64,000 bases of DNA from Microbacterium sp. RURRCA19A (GTDB lineage Bacteria > Actinomycetota > Actinomycetes > Actinomycetales > Microbacteriaceae), in contig NZ_FTNQ01000002.1 in the NCBI RefSeq assembly GCF_900156455.1, forward strand, positions 1-64,000, written 5' to 3'. A program made the translations under genes and the position numbers. This document shows, one piece after another, positions 1 through 7,466 of the stretch; within the stretch, counting starts at the first letter, position 1; every line of letters begins with the position of its first letter. The notes beneath the pieces were generated by a model. That model searched no databases. It was given only the letters and a program-made list of their open reading frames with translations, and had not been told where the DNA came from.

Positions 1-42
1 CGCGAACGACAAGCCAGGCCCAGACCAAGGGAGTCACGACAA

Positions 43-74
43 AACCCCCGGCCAGCTTGCGCTTACCGGGGGTT
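43..74 (-). terminator. Terminator of tRNA-Ser
   Basis: A perfect 9-bp stem (43-51 with 66-74) is followed on the minus strand by a TTTT run. It lies 15 bases past the encoded CCA of the tRNA-Ser gene and fits a rho-independent terminator. Confidence 0.85.
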
Positions 75-89
75 CCAACGTGAACTACT

Positions 90-180
90 TGGCGGTGACG
101 GTGGGATTTGAACCCACGGTAGGGGGTTACCCTACACAACTTTTCGAGAGTTGCACCTTCGGCCGCTCGGACACGTCACC
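90..180 (-). tRNA. tRNA-Ser (anticodon CGA)
   Basis: On the minus strand the acceptor stem GGTGACG pairs with CGTCACC, followed by discriminator G and an encoded CCA (positions 92-90). T8-G9 precedes the D-arm, and the anticodon loop CTCGAAA gives anticodon CGA, which reads UCG. The long variable arm of a class II tRNA and a normal T-arm are present. A possible -10 box TAAGCT (188-193) sits 7 nt upstream. An alignment starting 3 bases further out also pairs, but it places A instead of T at position 8, so I chose this one. Confidence 0.95.
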
Positions 181-305
181 GCCGACCAGCTTACGACACT
201 CGACGGGATGCCGCGAATCCGCGGAGCACCGCACCACGGCATCCACTCGTCCACCGTCGAGAAACCGCTCTGGCAGCGGTCCCACACGGATGCCAGGATC
301 GAGCC

Positions 306-1259
306 ATGAGCGTGATCGAGAACTCCAAACTGACCGTCGTCGGCGCGGGGAGCGTGGGGGCCAGCGTCGCGTACGCCGCCCTCATCCGCGGGTCGGCCCG
401 GCACGTCGCCCTGTACGACATCGCCGAGGCGAAGGTCGAGGCCGAGGTGCTCGACCTCGCCCACGGCACGCAGTTCACCGGATCGAGCGACATCACCGGG
501 GGCAGTGACGTGTCGGTCGCCGAGGGGTCGCACGTCGTGGTCATCACGGCCGGCGCGAAGCAGAACCCCGGGCAGACGCGCACCGAACTCGCGGCCACGA
601 ACGCCGGGATCATCCGGCGCATGATGCCCGACCTGCTCGAGGTGGCCCCGAACGCGATCTACGTCATCGTCACCAATCCGTGCGACGTGCTCACGGTCCT
701 CGCGCAGCAGGCCACGGGGCTTCCCACGCAACGGATCTTCGCGTCGGGCACGGTGCTCGACACCTCGCGCCTGCGCTGGAAGATCGCGCAGCGCGCGGGG
801 GTCGCCACCTCGAGCGTGCACGCCTGGATCGTCGGTGAGCACGGCGACACCGAGTTCCCGCTGTGGTCGACGGCGACGATCGGTTCGATCCCGATCACCG
901 AGTACGACCTGCCCGACGGCACCCGCTTCGACGAGACCGAATTGGATGCCATCGCCGTCGACGTCCGCGACGCGGCGTACAAGGTCATCCGCGGCAAGGG
1001 CGCGACGAACTACGCCATCGGGCTGTCGAGCGCGCGCATCGTCGAGGCGATCCTGCGCGACGAGCACGCGATCCTCCCCGTGAGCACCGTGCTGGAGGAC
1101 TTCCACGGCATCTCCGGAACCGCGCTGTCGGTGCCGTCGATCGTCAGCGCGCGGGGAGCGGTGCCGCTCACCGGTACGCCGTTCTCCGACCGTGAGCTCA
1201 CGCTGCTGCGCCGCTCCGCCGATGCGCTGACGACGGTCGCGGACTCGCTGCGCGACTGA
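306..1259 (+). CDS. ldh: L-lactate dehydrogenase
   Basis: 317 aa, the usual length for NAD-dependent lactate/malate dehydrogenases. The Rossmann motif GAGSVGAS is at the N-terminus. The substrate-loop segment AKQNPGQTR has Gln where LDH has its specificity Gln (malate enzymes have Arg), and the catalytic His is in GEHGD (about residue 179). It interconverts pyruvate and L-lactate in the cytoplasm. It stands alone, diverging from tRNA-Ser. A -10-like CAGGAT (294-299) lies exactly 6 nt before the ATG, matching the leaderless geometry seen repeatedly in this window, although its first base is C rather than T. No Shine-Dalgarno sequence is apparent. Confidence 0.93.
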   Translation: MSVIENSKLTVVGAGSVGASVAYAALIRGSARHVALYDIAEAKVEAEVLDLAHGTQFTGSSDITGGSDVSVAEGSHVVVITAGAKQNPGQTRTELAATNAGIIRRMMPDLLEVAPNAIYVIVTNPCDVLTVLAQQATGLPTQRIFASGTVLDTSRLRWKIAQRAGVATSSVHAWIVGEHGDTEFPLWSTATIGSIPITEYDLPDGTRFDETELDAIAVDVRDAAYKVIRGKGATNYAIGLSSARIVEAILRDEHAILPVSTVLEDFHGISGTALSVPSIVSARGAVPLTGTPFSDRELTLLRRSADALTTVADSLRD

Positions 1260-1328
1260 GGGGCGGGGCGGGTGCGCGCGCCCCGGCGATGCGCGGGCGT
1301 CGCGGCGCGGCGGCGCGGCGCCCTCTCG

Positions 1329-1395
1329 CGATAAACGCGATCCGCGACGAGAAACGCGTCGCCGTCACGTTTCTCACCGTGGATCGCGTTTATCG
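1329..1395. repeat. Nested palindromic element between ldh and radA
   Basis: Outer perfect 15-nt arms (1329-1343 and 1381-1395) enclose a second 8-nt inverted pair (1349-1356 and 1368-1375). The arms share a GA(T/G)AAACGCG core, so the element reads as four related half-sites. It could act as an ldh terminator, but it lacks a T-run. Its architecture resembles the other palindromic intergenic elements in this window. Confidence 0.75.
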
Positions 1396-1438
1396 GGATG
1401 CCGGTGAGCCCGACGGCAGCGATGTCGGAGCCCCCGCG

Positions 1439-1444
1439 TAGCCT
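1439..1444 (+). promoter_or_regulatory. -10 box of leaderless radA
   Basis: TAGCCT lies 7 nt before ATG 1452. There is no Shine-Dalgarno sequence between them, so transcription should start at or next to the A of the start codon. Confidence 0.6.
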
Positions 1445-1451
1445 GGGCACC

Positions 1452-2819
1452 ATGGCATCCCGTCGCCCCTCCCCCACGGCCGCTCCGTACCGGTGCACCG
1501 AGTGCGGGTGGACGACGCTGAAGTGGGTCGGCCGCTGCGGAGAGTGCCAGTCGTGGGGCACGGTCGTCGAGGCGGCGGAACAGACCGGCATCACGCGATC
1601 GGTCACCGCCGTCGCGCCCGCGGCGGCTCGCGCGGCCCGGCGCATCACCGAGATCGACACGCAGGACGCGCCGCGGCGCACCAGCGGGGTCGGCGAGTTC
1701 GATCGGGTGCTCGGCGGCGGGATCGTGCCCGGTGCGGCGATCCTGTTGAGCGGTGAGCCCGGCGTCGGCAAGTCGACACTGCTGCTCGAGGTCGCGGCGC
1801 AGAGCGCGCGGGCCGGACGGCGCGTGCTCTACGCGAGCGGCGAGGAGTCCGCGGCGCAGGTGCGCCTCCGCGCCGAGCGCACCGGCGCGCTCCACGACGA
1901 ACTGTTCCTCGCTGCCGAGACCGACCTCGCCACGATCCTCGGCCACATCGACCAGGTCGAGCCCGAACTGCTCATCGTCGACTCGGTGCAGACGGTGTCG
2001 TCCGCGTTGAGCGACGGAGCAGCGGGACAGCCCGCGCAGGTGCGCGAGGTGGCATCCACACTCATCCGCGTCGCGAAGGACCGGGGATTGCCGGTCATCA
2101 TCGTGGGGCACGTGACGAAAGACGGCACGATCGCGGGGCCGCGCGTGCTCGAGCACCTCGTCGACGTCGTGTGCCACTTCGAGGGTGACCGGCAGACGTC
2201 GCTGCGCTTCGTCCGGGCACTGAAGAACCGCTTCGGACCGACCGACGAGGTCGGATGCTTCGACATGACCGGCAGCGGCATCGCCGAGGTCAGCGACCCG
2301 AGCGCGCTGTTCCTCGGCCACGGCGATCCCGAACCCGGGACCTGCGTCACGATCGCGATGGAAGGGCGGCGCGCGCTGCCCGTCGAGATCCAGGCGTTGA
2401 CCGTGAAGCAGACGGCCCCCAACCCGCGACGCATCGTCAACGGCGTCGACTCGTCACGCGTGGCGATGGTGCTCGCGGTGCTCGAGAGCCGCATGGGGGT
2501 CTCGCTCGCCGACAAAGACGTGTACGTCTCGACCGTCGGCGGAGTGCGTCTGGTCGAACCCGCGGCCGACCTGGCGATAGCCATCGCCGTGGCGAACGCC
2601 GTGCAGAACCGGAAGGTGTCGAAGCGGCTCGCGGCGATCGGCGAGCTGACGCTCACGGGTGAGATCCGCAACGTGACGCAGGCGGCGCAACGCGCGTCCG
2701 AGGCCGCGCGCCTGGGGTATCACACGGTCCTCGACTCGTCGTCGCGAAAGCTCGCGCAGGCGCTCAACGAGTTGAAGGTCCGCGGGATGCCACGCGAAGA
2801 GGCCGTGCCCGAGTTCTGA
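1452..2819 (+). CDS. radA: DNA repair protein RadA
   Basis: 455 aa. An N-terminal zinc finger has four cysteines (C15, C18, C29, C32 in CTEC and CGEC pairs). It is followed by a RecA-like ATPase with Walker A GEPGVGKS (residues 101-108), the RadA-specific KNRFG motif near residue 258, and a C-terminal Lon-like domain (segment SVGGVRL). RadA remodels recombination intermediates and branch-migrates D-loops. An in-frame ATG 18 codons upstream exists, but the -10 box at 1439-1444 would fall inside that reading, so I place the start at 1452. It is monocistronic with ldh upstream on the same strand; the nested palindrome separates them. Confidence 0.95.
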   Translation: MASRRPSPTAAPYRCTECGWTTLKWVGRCGECQSWGTVVEAAEQTGITRSVTAVAPAAARAARRITEIDTQDAPRRTSGVGEFDRVLGGGIVPGAAILLSGEPGVGKSTLLLEVAAQSARAGRRVLYASGEESAAQVRLRAERTGALHDELFLAAETDLATILGHIDQVEPELLIVDSVQTVSSALSDGAAGQPAQVREVASTLIRVAKDRGLPVIIVGHVTKDGTIAGPRVLEHLVDVVCHFEGDRQTSLRFVRALKNRFGPTDEVGCFDMTGSGIAEVSDPSALFLGHGDPEPGTCVTIAMEGRRALPVEIQALTVKQTAPNPRRIVNGVDSSRVAMVLAVLESRMGVSLADKDVYVSTVGGVRLVEPAADLAIAIAVANAVQNRKVSKRLAAIGELTLTGEIRNVTQAAQRASEAARLGYHTVLDSSSRKLAQALNELKVRGMPREEAVPEF

Positions 2820-2837
2820 CTCCGCGGCCGGGTCGGC

Positions 2838-2948
2838 TCAGCGACCGGGCGGCGCCGAGCGGCGACGGCGGTGCGGCGACGTGAAGCCGAGCACTGCGGG
2901 GATCACGAGTCCGGCGGCGCACACGGCGCCGGCGATCAGGTACTCCAT
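2838..2948 (-). CDS. 36-aa single-span membrane peptide
   Basis: A short reading frame starts MEYLIAGAVCAAGLVIPAVL and continues into a basic tail HRRRR-S-A-P-P-G-R. One hydrophobic span (about residues 3-22) with a positive C-terminus predicts an inner-membrane micro-protein with its tail in the cytoplasm. A -10-like element (AAGACT on the minus strand, 2955-2960) sits 6 nt before the ATG, the same geometry as confirmed genes nearby. It is convergent with radA. I do not recognise a family; function is unknown. Codon use is GC-rich and consistent with coding. Confidence 0.55.
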   Translation of the reverse strand: MEYLIAGAVCAAGLVIPAVLGFTSPHRRRRSAPPGR

Positions 2949-3083
2949 GCCCCGAGTCTTACACGGGCGTCTCACCCGCGCGAGTCGGGTACTTCACCTG
3001 CGGAGTGTCGACGGCGAGCGGCGTCGCGGTAGTGGCATCCCCTCGGCCCGGACGCCCGCCCCGCCGCAGCGCGAAGCCGCCAC

Positions 3084-3494
3084 TCAGGCGTCGAGGGCGG
3101 CGATCAGGTCGGCAGGTGAGGCTTGGATCGGGTGCGGACCCGCGATGTCGATGAACACGGTCGTGATCTCGTCGCGGTGCTGGTCGAGGAACGCCCGCAG
3201 CCATTGCGGAGACTGCAGGGCGACGTGCGGCGGCAGCGTCTCCGGCTTGTGCGCCGCGTCGCTGAACAGCAGCAGCGCGATCTGCCCGGTGTTGGGGTCG
3301 CGGTACGTCCACACCTCGCCCACGTCGAGCGGGTTGTCGGCGTCGCCGGCGCGCATGAGCGGCACGACGGTCGGCCCATGCCGCAGCGCGAACGCGATCG
3401 CGGCCATGTCCTGCGTCTGCAGGGCGTCGGTGAGGGCGGTGTTCTTGAACTCCACGTCGGGTCGCTTCCCCTTGCGCTTCTTGCCACCGGCCAT
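3084..3494 (-). CDS. SseB-like domain protein
   Basis: 136 aa. A lysine-rich start (AGGKKRKGKR) is followed by a compact alpha/beta protein containing the segments TALTDALQTQD and ALQSPQWLRAFLD. These resemble the N-terminal SseB-type domain common in actinobacteria. There is no signal peptide, so it should be cytoplasmic. A TAGGCT -10 (3501-3506) is 6 nt before the ATG, supporting this start and a leaderless transcript. Family assignment is by resemblance only and the molecular role is unknown. Confidence 0.6.
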   Translation of the reverse strand: MAGGKKRKGKRPDVEFKNTALTDALQTQDMAAIAFALRHGPTVVPLMRAGDADNPLDVGEVWTYRDPNTGQIALLLFSDAAHKPETLPPHVALQSPQWLRAFLDQHRDEITTVFIDIAGPHPIQASPADLIAALDA

Positions 3495-3561
3495 CCTCCG
3501 AGCCTATCCGCGAGGGTGCACCCTCGTCGCGTCGGTGCAGATCGCCTGCGGCCCGGGCCCA

Positions 3562-3629
3562 GCGGAGGAGATTCGGGGAGCGGAGGACCCAATCCCGCGC
3601 GGGCATCCTCCCTCCGCCATATCCCCTCC
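3562..3629. repeat. 68-bp palindromic repeat, copy 1
   Basis: Arms GCGGAGGAGATTCGG and TATCCCCTCC flank an inverted GGAGGA/TCCTCC core. A second copy of identical length with the same end sequences is at 55015-55082. It sits between the SseB-like gene and the GntR gene. No open frame spans it convincingly. Confidence 0.8.
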
Positions 3630-3707
3630 CGCCGTCACCGAGGCAGCCGGGGCGGCAACGGCGCGCCACCCCGCCGCGCAGCCGCAGCCGCGGCGCACCT
3701 CGAAGCC

Positions 3708-4424
3708 CTATGCCAGGAACCCGCGCAGGAGAGCCTCGCTGCCGGCGAGGTGGTCGCGCATCGCCGCGTGCGCGGCATCCGGTCGCCCGGCGAGGATCGC
3801 CGAGACGATCGCCGCGTGCTGCGCCGTCGAGTGATCGATGTTGCGCGGCAGCAGCGGGAACGTGTCGAGCCACGCGTTCACCCGCGCGCGGTTGTCGGCG
3901 ACGAGCGGGACGAGTGAGGGGATGCCGGCGAGTTCCGCGATCGTCAGGTGCAGGAGCGTGTCCAGCCGACGGTAGTCCTCACCGTCGGCGACGGCCGCGG
4001 CCTCGTGCCGAGCCCACAGCACGTCGCGTTCCTCCGGTGCCAGGGTGCGGCCCGCCGCCGCCCACGCGGCACCCGGTTCGAGCACGCCGCGCAGCGCGAT
4101 CACGTCGTCGAGCTCGGCGGCGGACACCTCGGCCGGTCCCGCGGGCCGCGGGACCGGGTCGACCACGAACGTGCCGCCGTAGCGCCCGCGGCGGGTCTCG
4201 AGCCAGCCGGCATCCGAGAGCTCCCGGATCGCCTCGCGCACCGTGTCACGACTGACGCCGTACAGCGCGGCGAGCTCGCGCTCGGCGGGCAGCGACTCCC
4301 CCGGCGCGACGAGCCCGAGCCGCACCGTCTGCACGATGCGGGCGGTGGTGTCTTCGAGCGCGTTGCCACTGCGGACGGGCCGATACACGGCCCGGCGCAG
4401 ATCGTCCAACGGCGCTTCGCTCAT
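3708..4424 (-). CDS. GntR-family regulator (FadR/FCD type)
   Basis: 238 aa. An N-terminal winged helix-turn-helix (about residues 22-80; segments GESLPAERELA and VSRDTVREAIREL) is followed by an all-helical FCD ligand-binding domain (about 95-230) with the usual His/Asp-rich metal or ligand pocket. Such proteins are usually repressors of catabolic operons released by the pathway substrate. It is the last gene of the minus-strand run, starting 24 nt after the SDR gene, so it probably regulates that cluster. A CAGTCT element (4431-4436) 6 nt before the ATG suggests it may also have its own leaderless promoter. Confidence 0.9.
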   Translation of the reverse strand: MSEAPLDDLRRAVYRPVRSGNALEDTTARIVQTVRLGLVAPGESLPAERELAALYGVSRDTVREAIRELSDAGWLETRRGRYGGTFVVDPVPRPAGPAEVSAAELDDVIALRGVLEPGAAWAAAGRTLAPEERDVLWARHEAAAVADGEDYRRLDTLLHLTIAELAGIPSLVPLVADNRARVNAWLDTFPLLPRNIDHSTAQHAAIVSAILAGRPDAAHAAMRDHLAGSEALLRGFLA

Positions 4425-4448
4425 CCCGTCAGACTGTCATGCCGCGGG

Positions 4449-5228
4449 TCACAGGGGCGTCACGTAGGCGTTGGTGATACCGCCGTCGACGACGAAGGCC
4501 GTCGCGGTGATGAAGGACGCGTCGTCGGATGCCAGGAACGCGACGGCCGCGGCCATCTCCGCAGGATCCGCGAACCGGCCCATCGGCACGTGCACGAGAC
4601 GACGTTGCGCGCGCTCGGGGTCCTTCGCGAACAGTTCCTGCAGGAGCGGCGTGTTCACGGGTCCCGGGCAGAGCGCGTTCACGCGGATCCCCTGCCGGGC
4701 GAACTGCACGCCGAGCTCGCGGGTCATCGCGAGCACGCCACCCTTGGACGCGGTGTACGAGATCTGCGAGGTCGCCGATCCGAGCAGCGCGACGAACGAC
4801 GCCGTGTTGATGATCGAGCCCTTGCCCGCCGGCACCATGTGGCGCAGCGCGGCGCGCGAGCAGAGGTACACGCTCTTGAGGTTGACGTCCTGCACGCGGT
4901 CCCAGGCGGGCAGTTCCGTCGTCTCGATGGAGTCGTCGTCGGCGGGCGAGATGCCGGCGTTGTTGAACGCGATGTCGACGCTGCCGAGGTCGGCTGCGAC
5001 GCCGTCGAAGAGGGCATCGACGGATGCCTCGTCGGCGACGTTCACCTGACGGAAGACGCCGTCGACCTCGGCGGCGGCAGCGAGCCCGGTGGTCTCGTCG
5101 AGGTCGGCGATGACGACGCGCGCGCCCTCGGCGGCGAAGCGGCGCGCGGTGGCGAGGCCGATGCCCGACGCGCCGCCGGTGACGATGGCGACACGGTCGC
5201 GGAGTCGCTGGGTGAGGTCGATGGTCAT
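4449..5228 (-). CDS. SDR-family NAD(P)-dependent alcohol dehydrogenase
   Basis: 259 aa, classical short-chain dehydrogenase. The nucleotide motif TGGASGIG is at residues 17-24, NNAG at about 89-92, Ser144 fits the catalytic position, and Y158 and K162 are in YTASK. The start at 5228 is preceded by AAAGGAA at good spacing. A 55-codon upstream extension runs through a palindromic repeat and is rejected. Context (glutamine-synthetase-like ligase, gamma-glutamyl hydrolase, aldehyde dehydrogenase, ethanolamine-type permease) suggests it oxidises the hydroxyl of a gamma-glutamylated amino alcohol to an aldehyde. This takes the place of the flavin oxidase PuuB, which is absent. Substrate is inferred, not shown. 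Confidence 0.88.
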   Translation of the reverse strand: MTIDLTQRLRDRVAIVTGGASGIGLATARRFAAEGARVVIADLDETTGLAAAAEVDGVFRQVNVADEASVDALFDGVAADLGSVDIAFNNAGISPADDDSIETTELPAWDRVQDVNLKSVYLCSRAALRHMVPAGKGSIINTASFVALLGSATSQISYTASKGGVLAMTRELGVQFARQGIRVNALCPGPVNTPLLQELFAKDPERAQRRLVHVPMGRFADPAEMAAAVAFLASDDASFITATAFVVDGGITNAYVTPL

Positions 5229-5253
5229 GTGCTGTGGTTCCTTTCGAGCTGAA

Positions 5254-5330
5254 CCTCGTCCCACTTGTGGTTGGCTCAGGGCCTCTGAATCAGCCAGAAG
5301 TGGGACGAGGAGCGTCATAAGTGGGACGAC
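5254..5330. repeat. Palindrome with a third half-site upstream of the SDR gene
   Basis: Perfect 13-nt arms (5254-5266 and 5298-5310; CCTCGTCCCACTT and its complement) are 31 nt apart. A further direct copy AAGTGGGACGAC is at 5319-5330. It lies between the aldehyde dehydrogenase and SDR genes. It may be a regulator-binding site for the adjacent GntR protein, an mRNA processing hairpin, or a dispersed repeat. Confidence 0.7.
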
Positions 5331-5340
5331 GGGGCAGGGG

Positions 5341-6696
5341 TCACTCGGTGGCGTAGAAGACGTTCTTCGTCTCGGTGAAGTGCTCGGCGGCATCCGGGCC
5401 CAGTTCGCGACCGAGGCCCGAGGCCTTCATGCCGCCGAAGGGCGTGGAGTACCGCACGGACGAGTGCGAGTTCACCGACAGCACGCCGCTGCGCACTCCG
5501 CGGGAGACCCGGATGCCACGGCCGAGGTTCTCGGTCCAGATCGAGCCCGCGAGACCGTAGGCGGTGTCGTTGGCGAGGCGGATGGCATCCGCTTCGTCGT
5601 CGAACGGCAGCACGGCCAGCACGGGTCCGAACACCTCTTCGCGCGCGATGCGGTCGCCGGGCTGCGCGAGCACGACCGCGGGGGCGAACCAGAAGCCGTC
5701 GCCCGCGGGTGCCGAGCCGCGGAACGCGATGTCGGCCCCGTCGAGGAAACCCTCGACGGTGGAGCGGTGGGATGCCGAGATCAACGGCCCCATCTGGGTG
5801 GCTTCGTCGTGCGGGTCACCGACCTTCCACGCCGTGACGGCGGGTTCGAGCAGCTCGAGGAACCGGTCGTAGACGCTGCGCTCGACGAGGAGGCGGCTGC
5901 GCGCGCAGCAGTCCTGGCCGGCGTTGTCGAACACGGAACCCGGGACCCCGGCCGCGGCTTTCTCGAGGTCGGCATCCGCGAAGACGATGTTGGCGCTCTT
6001 GCCGCCGAGTTCCAGGGTCACGGGCTTGAGCAGCTGCGCGCACCCGGCCGCCACCTCGGTGCCGACCTCGGTCGACCCGGTGAAGACGACCTTGTGCACG
6101 TCGGGGTGCGAGACGAACCGCTGCCCGACGACCGAGCCAGACCCGACGATCACCTGGAACAGCCCCTCCGGCAGACCCGCCTCGAGCGCCAGCTCCCCGA
6201 GTCGCGCGGCGGTGAGCGGCGTCAGCTCGGCGGGCTTGAGCACGACGGCGTTCCCGGCGGCGAGCGCCGGGGCGAAGCCCCACGCGGCGATCGTCATGGG
6301 GAAGTTCCACGGCACGATGATCCCGACGACGCCGTACGGCTCGTGGTAGGTCACGTCGAGGCCGCCCGCGACGGGGATCTGTCGTCCGATCAGGCGTTCG
6401 GGCGATCCGGCGTAGTAGTTGAGCACCTGGGCGACGTGCTGCGCCTCCCACCGGGCGGAGCCGATCGGGTGCCCGGAGTTCTGCACCTCGAGCGCCGCGA
6501 GCTCGTCGACGTGCGCCTCGACGACCCGCGCGAAGGAGCGCAGGGCGTCGGCGCGGGCGACGGGGGCGAGTGCGGCCCACGCGCGCTGCGCGCGGACGGC
6601 GTCGGCGACGGCGGCATCCACCTCGGCCACCTCGGCGCGCTCGAGCGTCGTGATGGGTGCGCCGGTCGCAGGGTTGATGACGGTGAAGGTGCTCAT
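5341..6696 (-). CDS. NAD(P)-dependent aldehyde dehydrogenase
   Basis: 451 aa, ALDH superfamily. PWNFPM is at 129-134, the general base Glu229 is in ELGGKS, and the nucleophile Cys263 is in NAGQDC. The substrate-side residues do not define specificity. Start ATG 6696 overlaps the TGA of the gamma-glutamyl hydrolase (ATGA). A 35-codon extension upstream would run deep into that gene and is rejected. In this operon it most simply oxidises a gamma-glutamyl aldehyde to the acid, as PuuC does in putrescine breakdown. A generic betaine or aminoaldehyde dehydrogenase role cannot be excluded. Confidence 0.92.
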   Translation of the reverse strand: MSTFTVINPATGAPITTLERAEVAEVDAAVADAVRAQRAWAALAPVARADALRSFARVVEAHVDELAALEVQNSGHPIGSARWEAQHVAQVLNYYAGSPERLIGRQIPVAGGLDVTYHEPYGVVGIIVPWNFPMTIAAWGFAPALAAGNAVVLKPAELTPLTAARLGELALEAGLPEGLFQVIVGSGSVVGQRFVSHPDVHKVVFTGSTEVGTEVAAGCAQLLKPVTLELGGKSANIVFADADLEKAAAGVPGSVFDNAGQDCCARSRLLVERSVYDRFLELLEPAVTAWKVGDPHDEATQMGPLISASHRSTVEGFLDGADIAFRGSAPAGDGFWFAPAVVLAQPGDRIAREEVFGPVLAVLPFDDEADAIRLANDTAYGLAGSIWTENLGRGIRVSRGVRSGVLSVNSHSSVRYSTPFGGMKASGLGRELGPDAAEHFTETKNVFYATE

Positions 6697-7466
6697 GCGG
6701 GGACTCCCTGGTGCGCGGAACGAAGGGTCCGGCGTCGCGCCGCAGCGGCCACCAGCCCCAGGAACAGACGCCGGTCCTCGGCGTTCTCCTCGGGATGCCA
6801 CTGCACCGCGACGAGGTACTCGTCACCGTCGACCTCGACGGCCTGCACGAGCCCGTCGTCGGTGCGCGCGGTGACGCGGAGTGCGTCGCCGACCCGGTCG
6901 ACGCCCTGGTGGTGGTAGCTGTGAACGGTGAGCTCTCCGGCGCCGACGAGACCGGCGAGCCGGGTCCCGGCATCCACCTCGACGGTGTTCTCGGCGAACA
7001 CGCCCCCGCCGATCCGGTACCGCTCGGTGCCGAGCGCCTCGGGCAGGTGCTGGTGGAGCGTGCCGCCGTACGCGACGTTGATGAGCTGCAACCCGCGGCA
7101 GATCCCGAACACCGGGATGCCACGCTCCCGCGCGCCGGCGAGCAGCGCGAGCTCCCACGCGTCGCGGTCGGCGCGCGCGGGGTCGGTGAGCGGGTGGCGC
7201 TCGGCGCCGTAGAGCTCGGGCTGCACGTCGAGCCCGCCGGTGAGGATGAGTCCGTCGAGGCCGTCGAGCACGGCGGCGGCCGCCTGCGCGGGCCGGGGCT
7301 GCGGCGGCAGCAGCACCGCGGTCGCGCCCGAGGCGGTCACGGCGTCGAAGTACTGCTGCGGAAGGAACGACGCCCGCACGTCCCACACGCCCTGCTTCGC
7401 GCGCTCGAGGTAGGTGGTCAGCCCGACGACGGGCGTCCGGGCCGGATCAGAGACGCTCGAAACCAC
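6693..7466 (-). CDS. Gamma-glutamyl hydrolase (class I GATase, PuuD-like)
   Basis: 257 aa, peptidase C26/GATase class I fold. The nucleophile Cys123 is in FGICRG, and His224 and Glu226 are in VQWHPEE. The family hydrolyses gamma-glutamyl amides such as gamma-glutamyl-GABA. The gene overlaps the ligase gene upstream by 20 nt and the aldehyde dehydrogenase downstream by 4 nt, so the three products should be made together. Expected role: release glutamate from the oxidised intermediate, closing the cycle opened by the ligase. Confidence 0.9.
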   Translation of the reverse strand: MVSSVSDPARTPVVGLTTYLERAKQGVWDVRASFLPQQYFDAVTASGATAVLLPPQPRPAQAAAAVLDGLDGLILTGGLDVQPELYGAERHPLTDPARADRDAWELALLAGARERGIPVFGICRGLQLINVAYGGTLHQHLPEALGTERYRIGGGVFAENTVEVDAGTRLAGLVGAGELTVHSYHHQGVDRVGDALRVTARTDDGLVQAVEVDGDEYLVAVQWHPEENAEDRRLFLGLVAAAARRRTLRSAHQGVPA

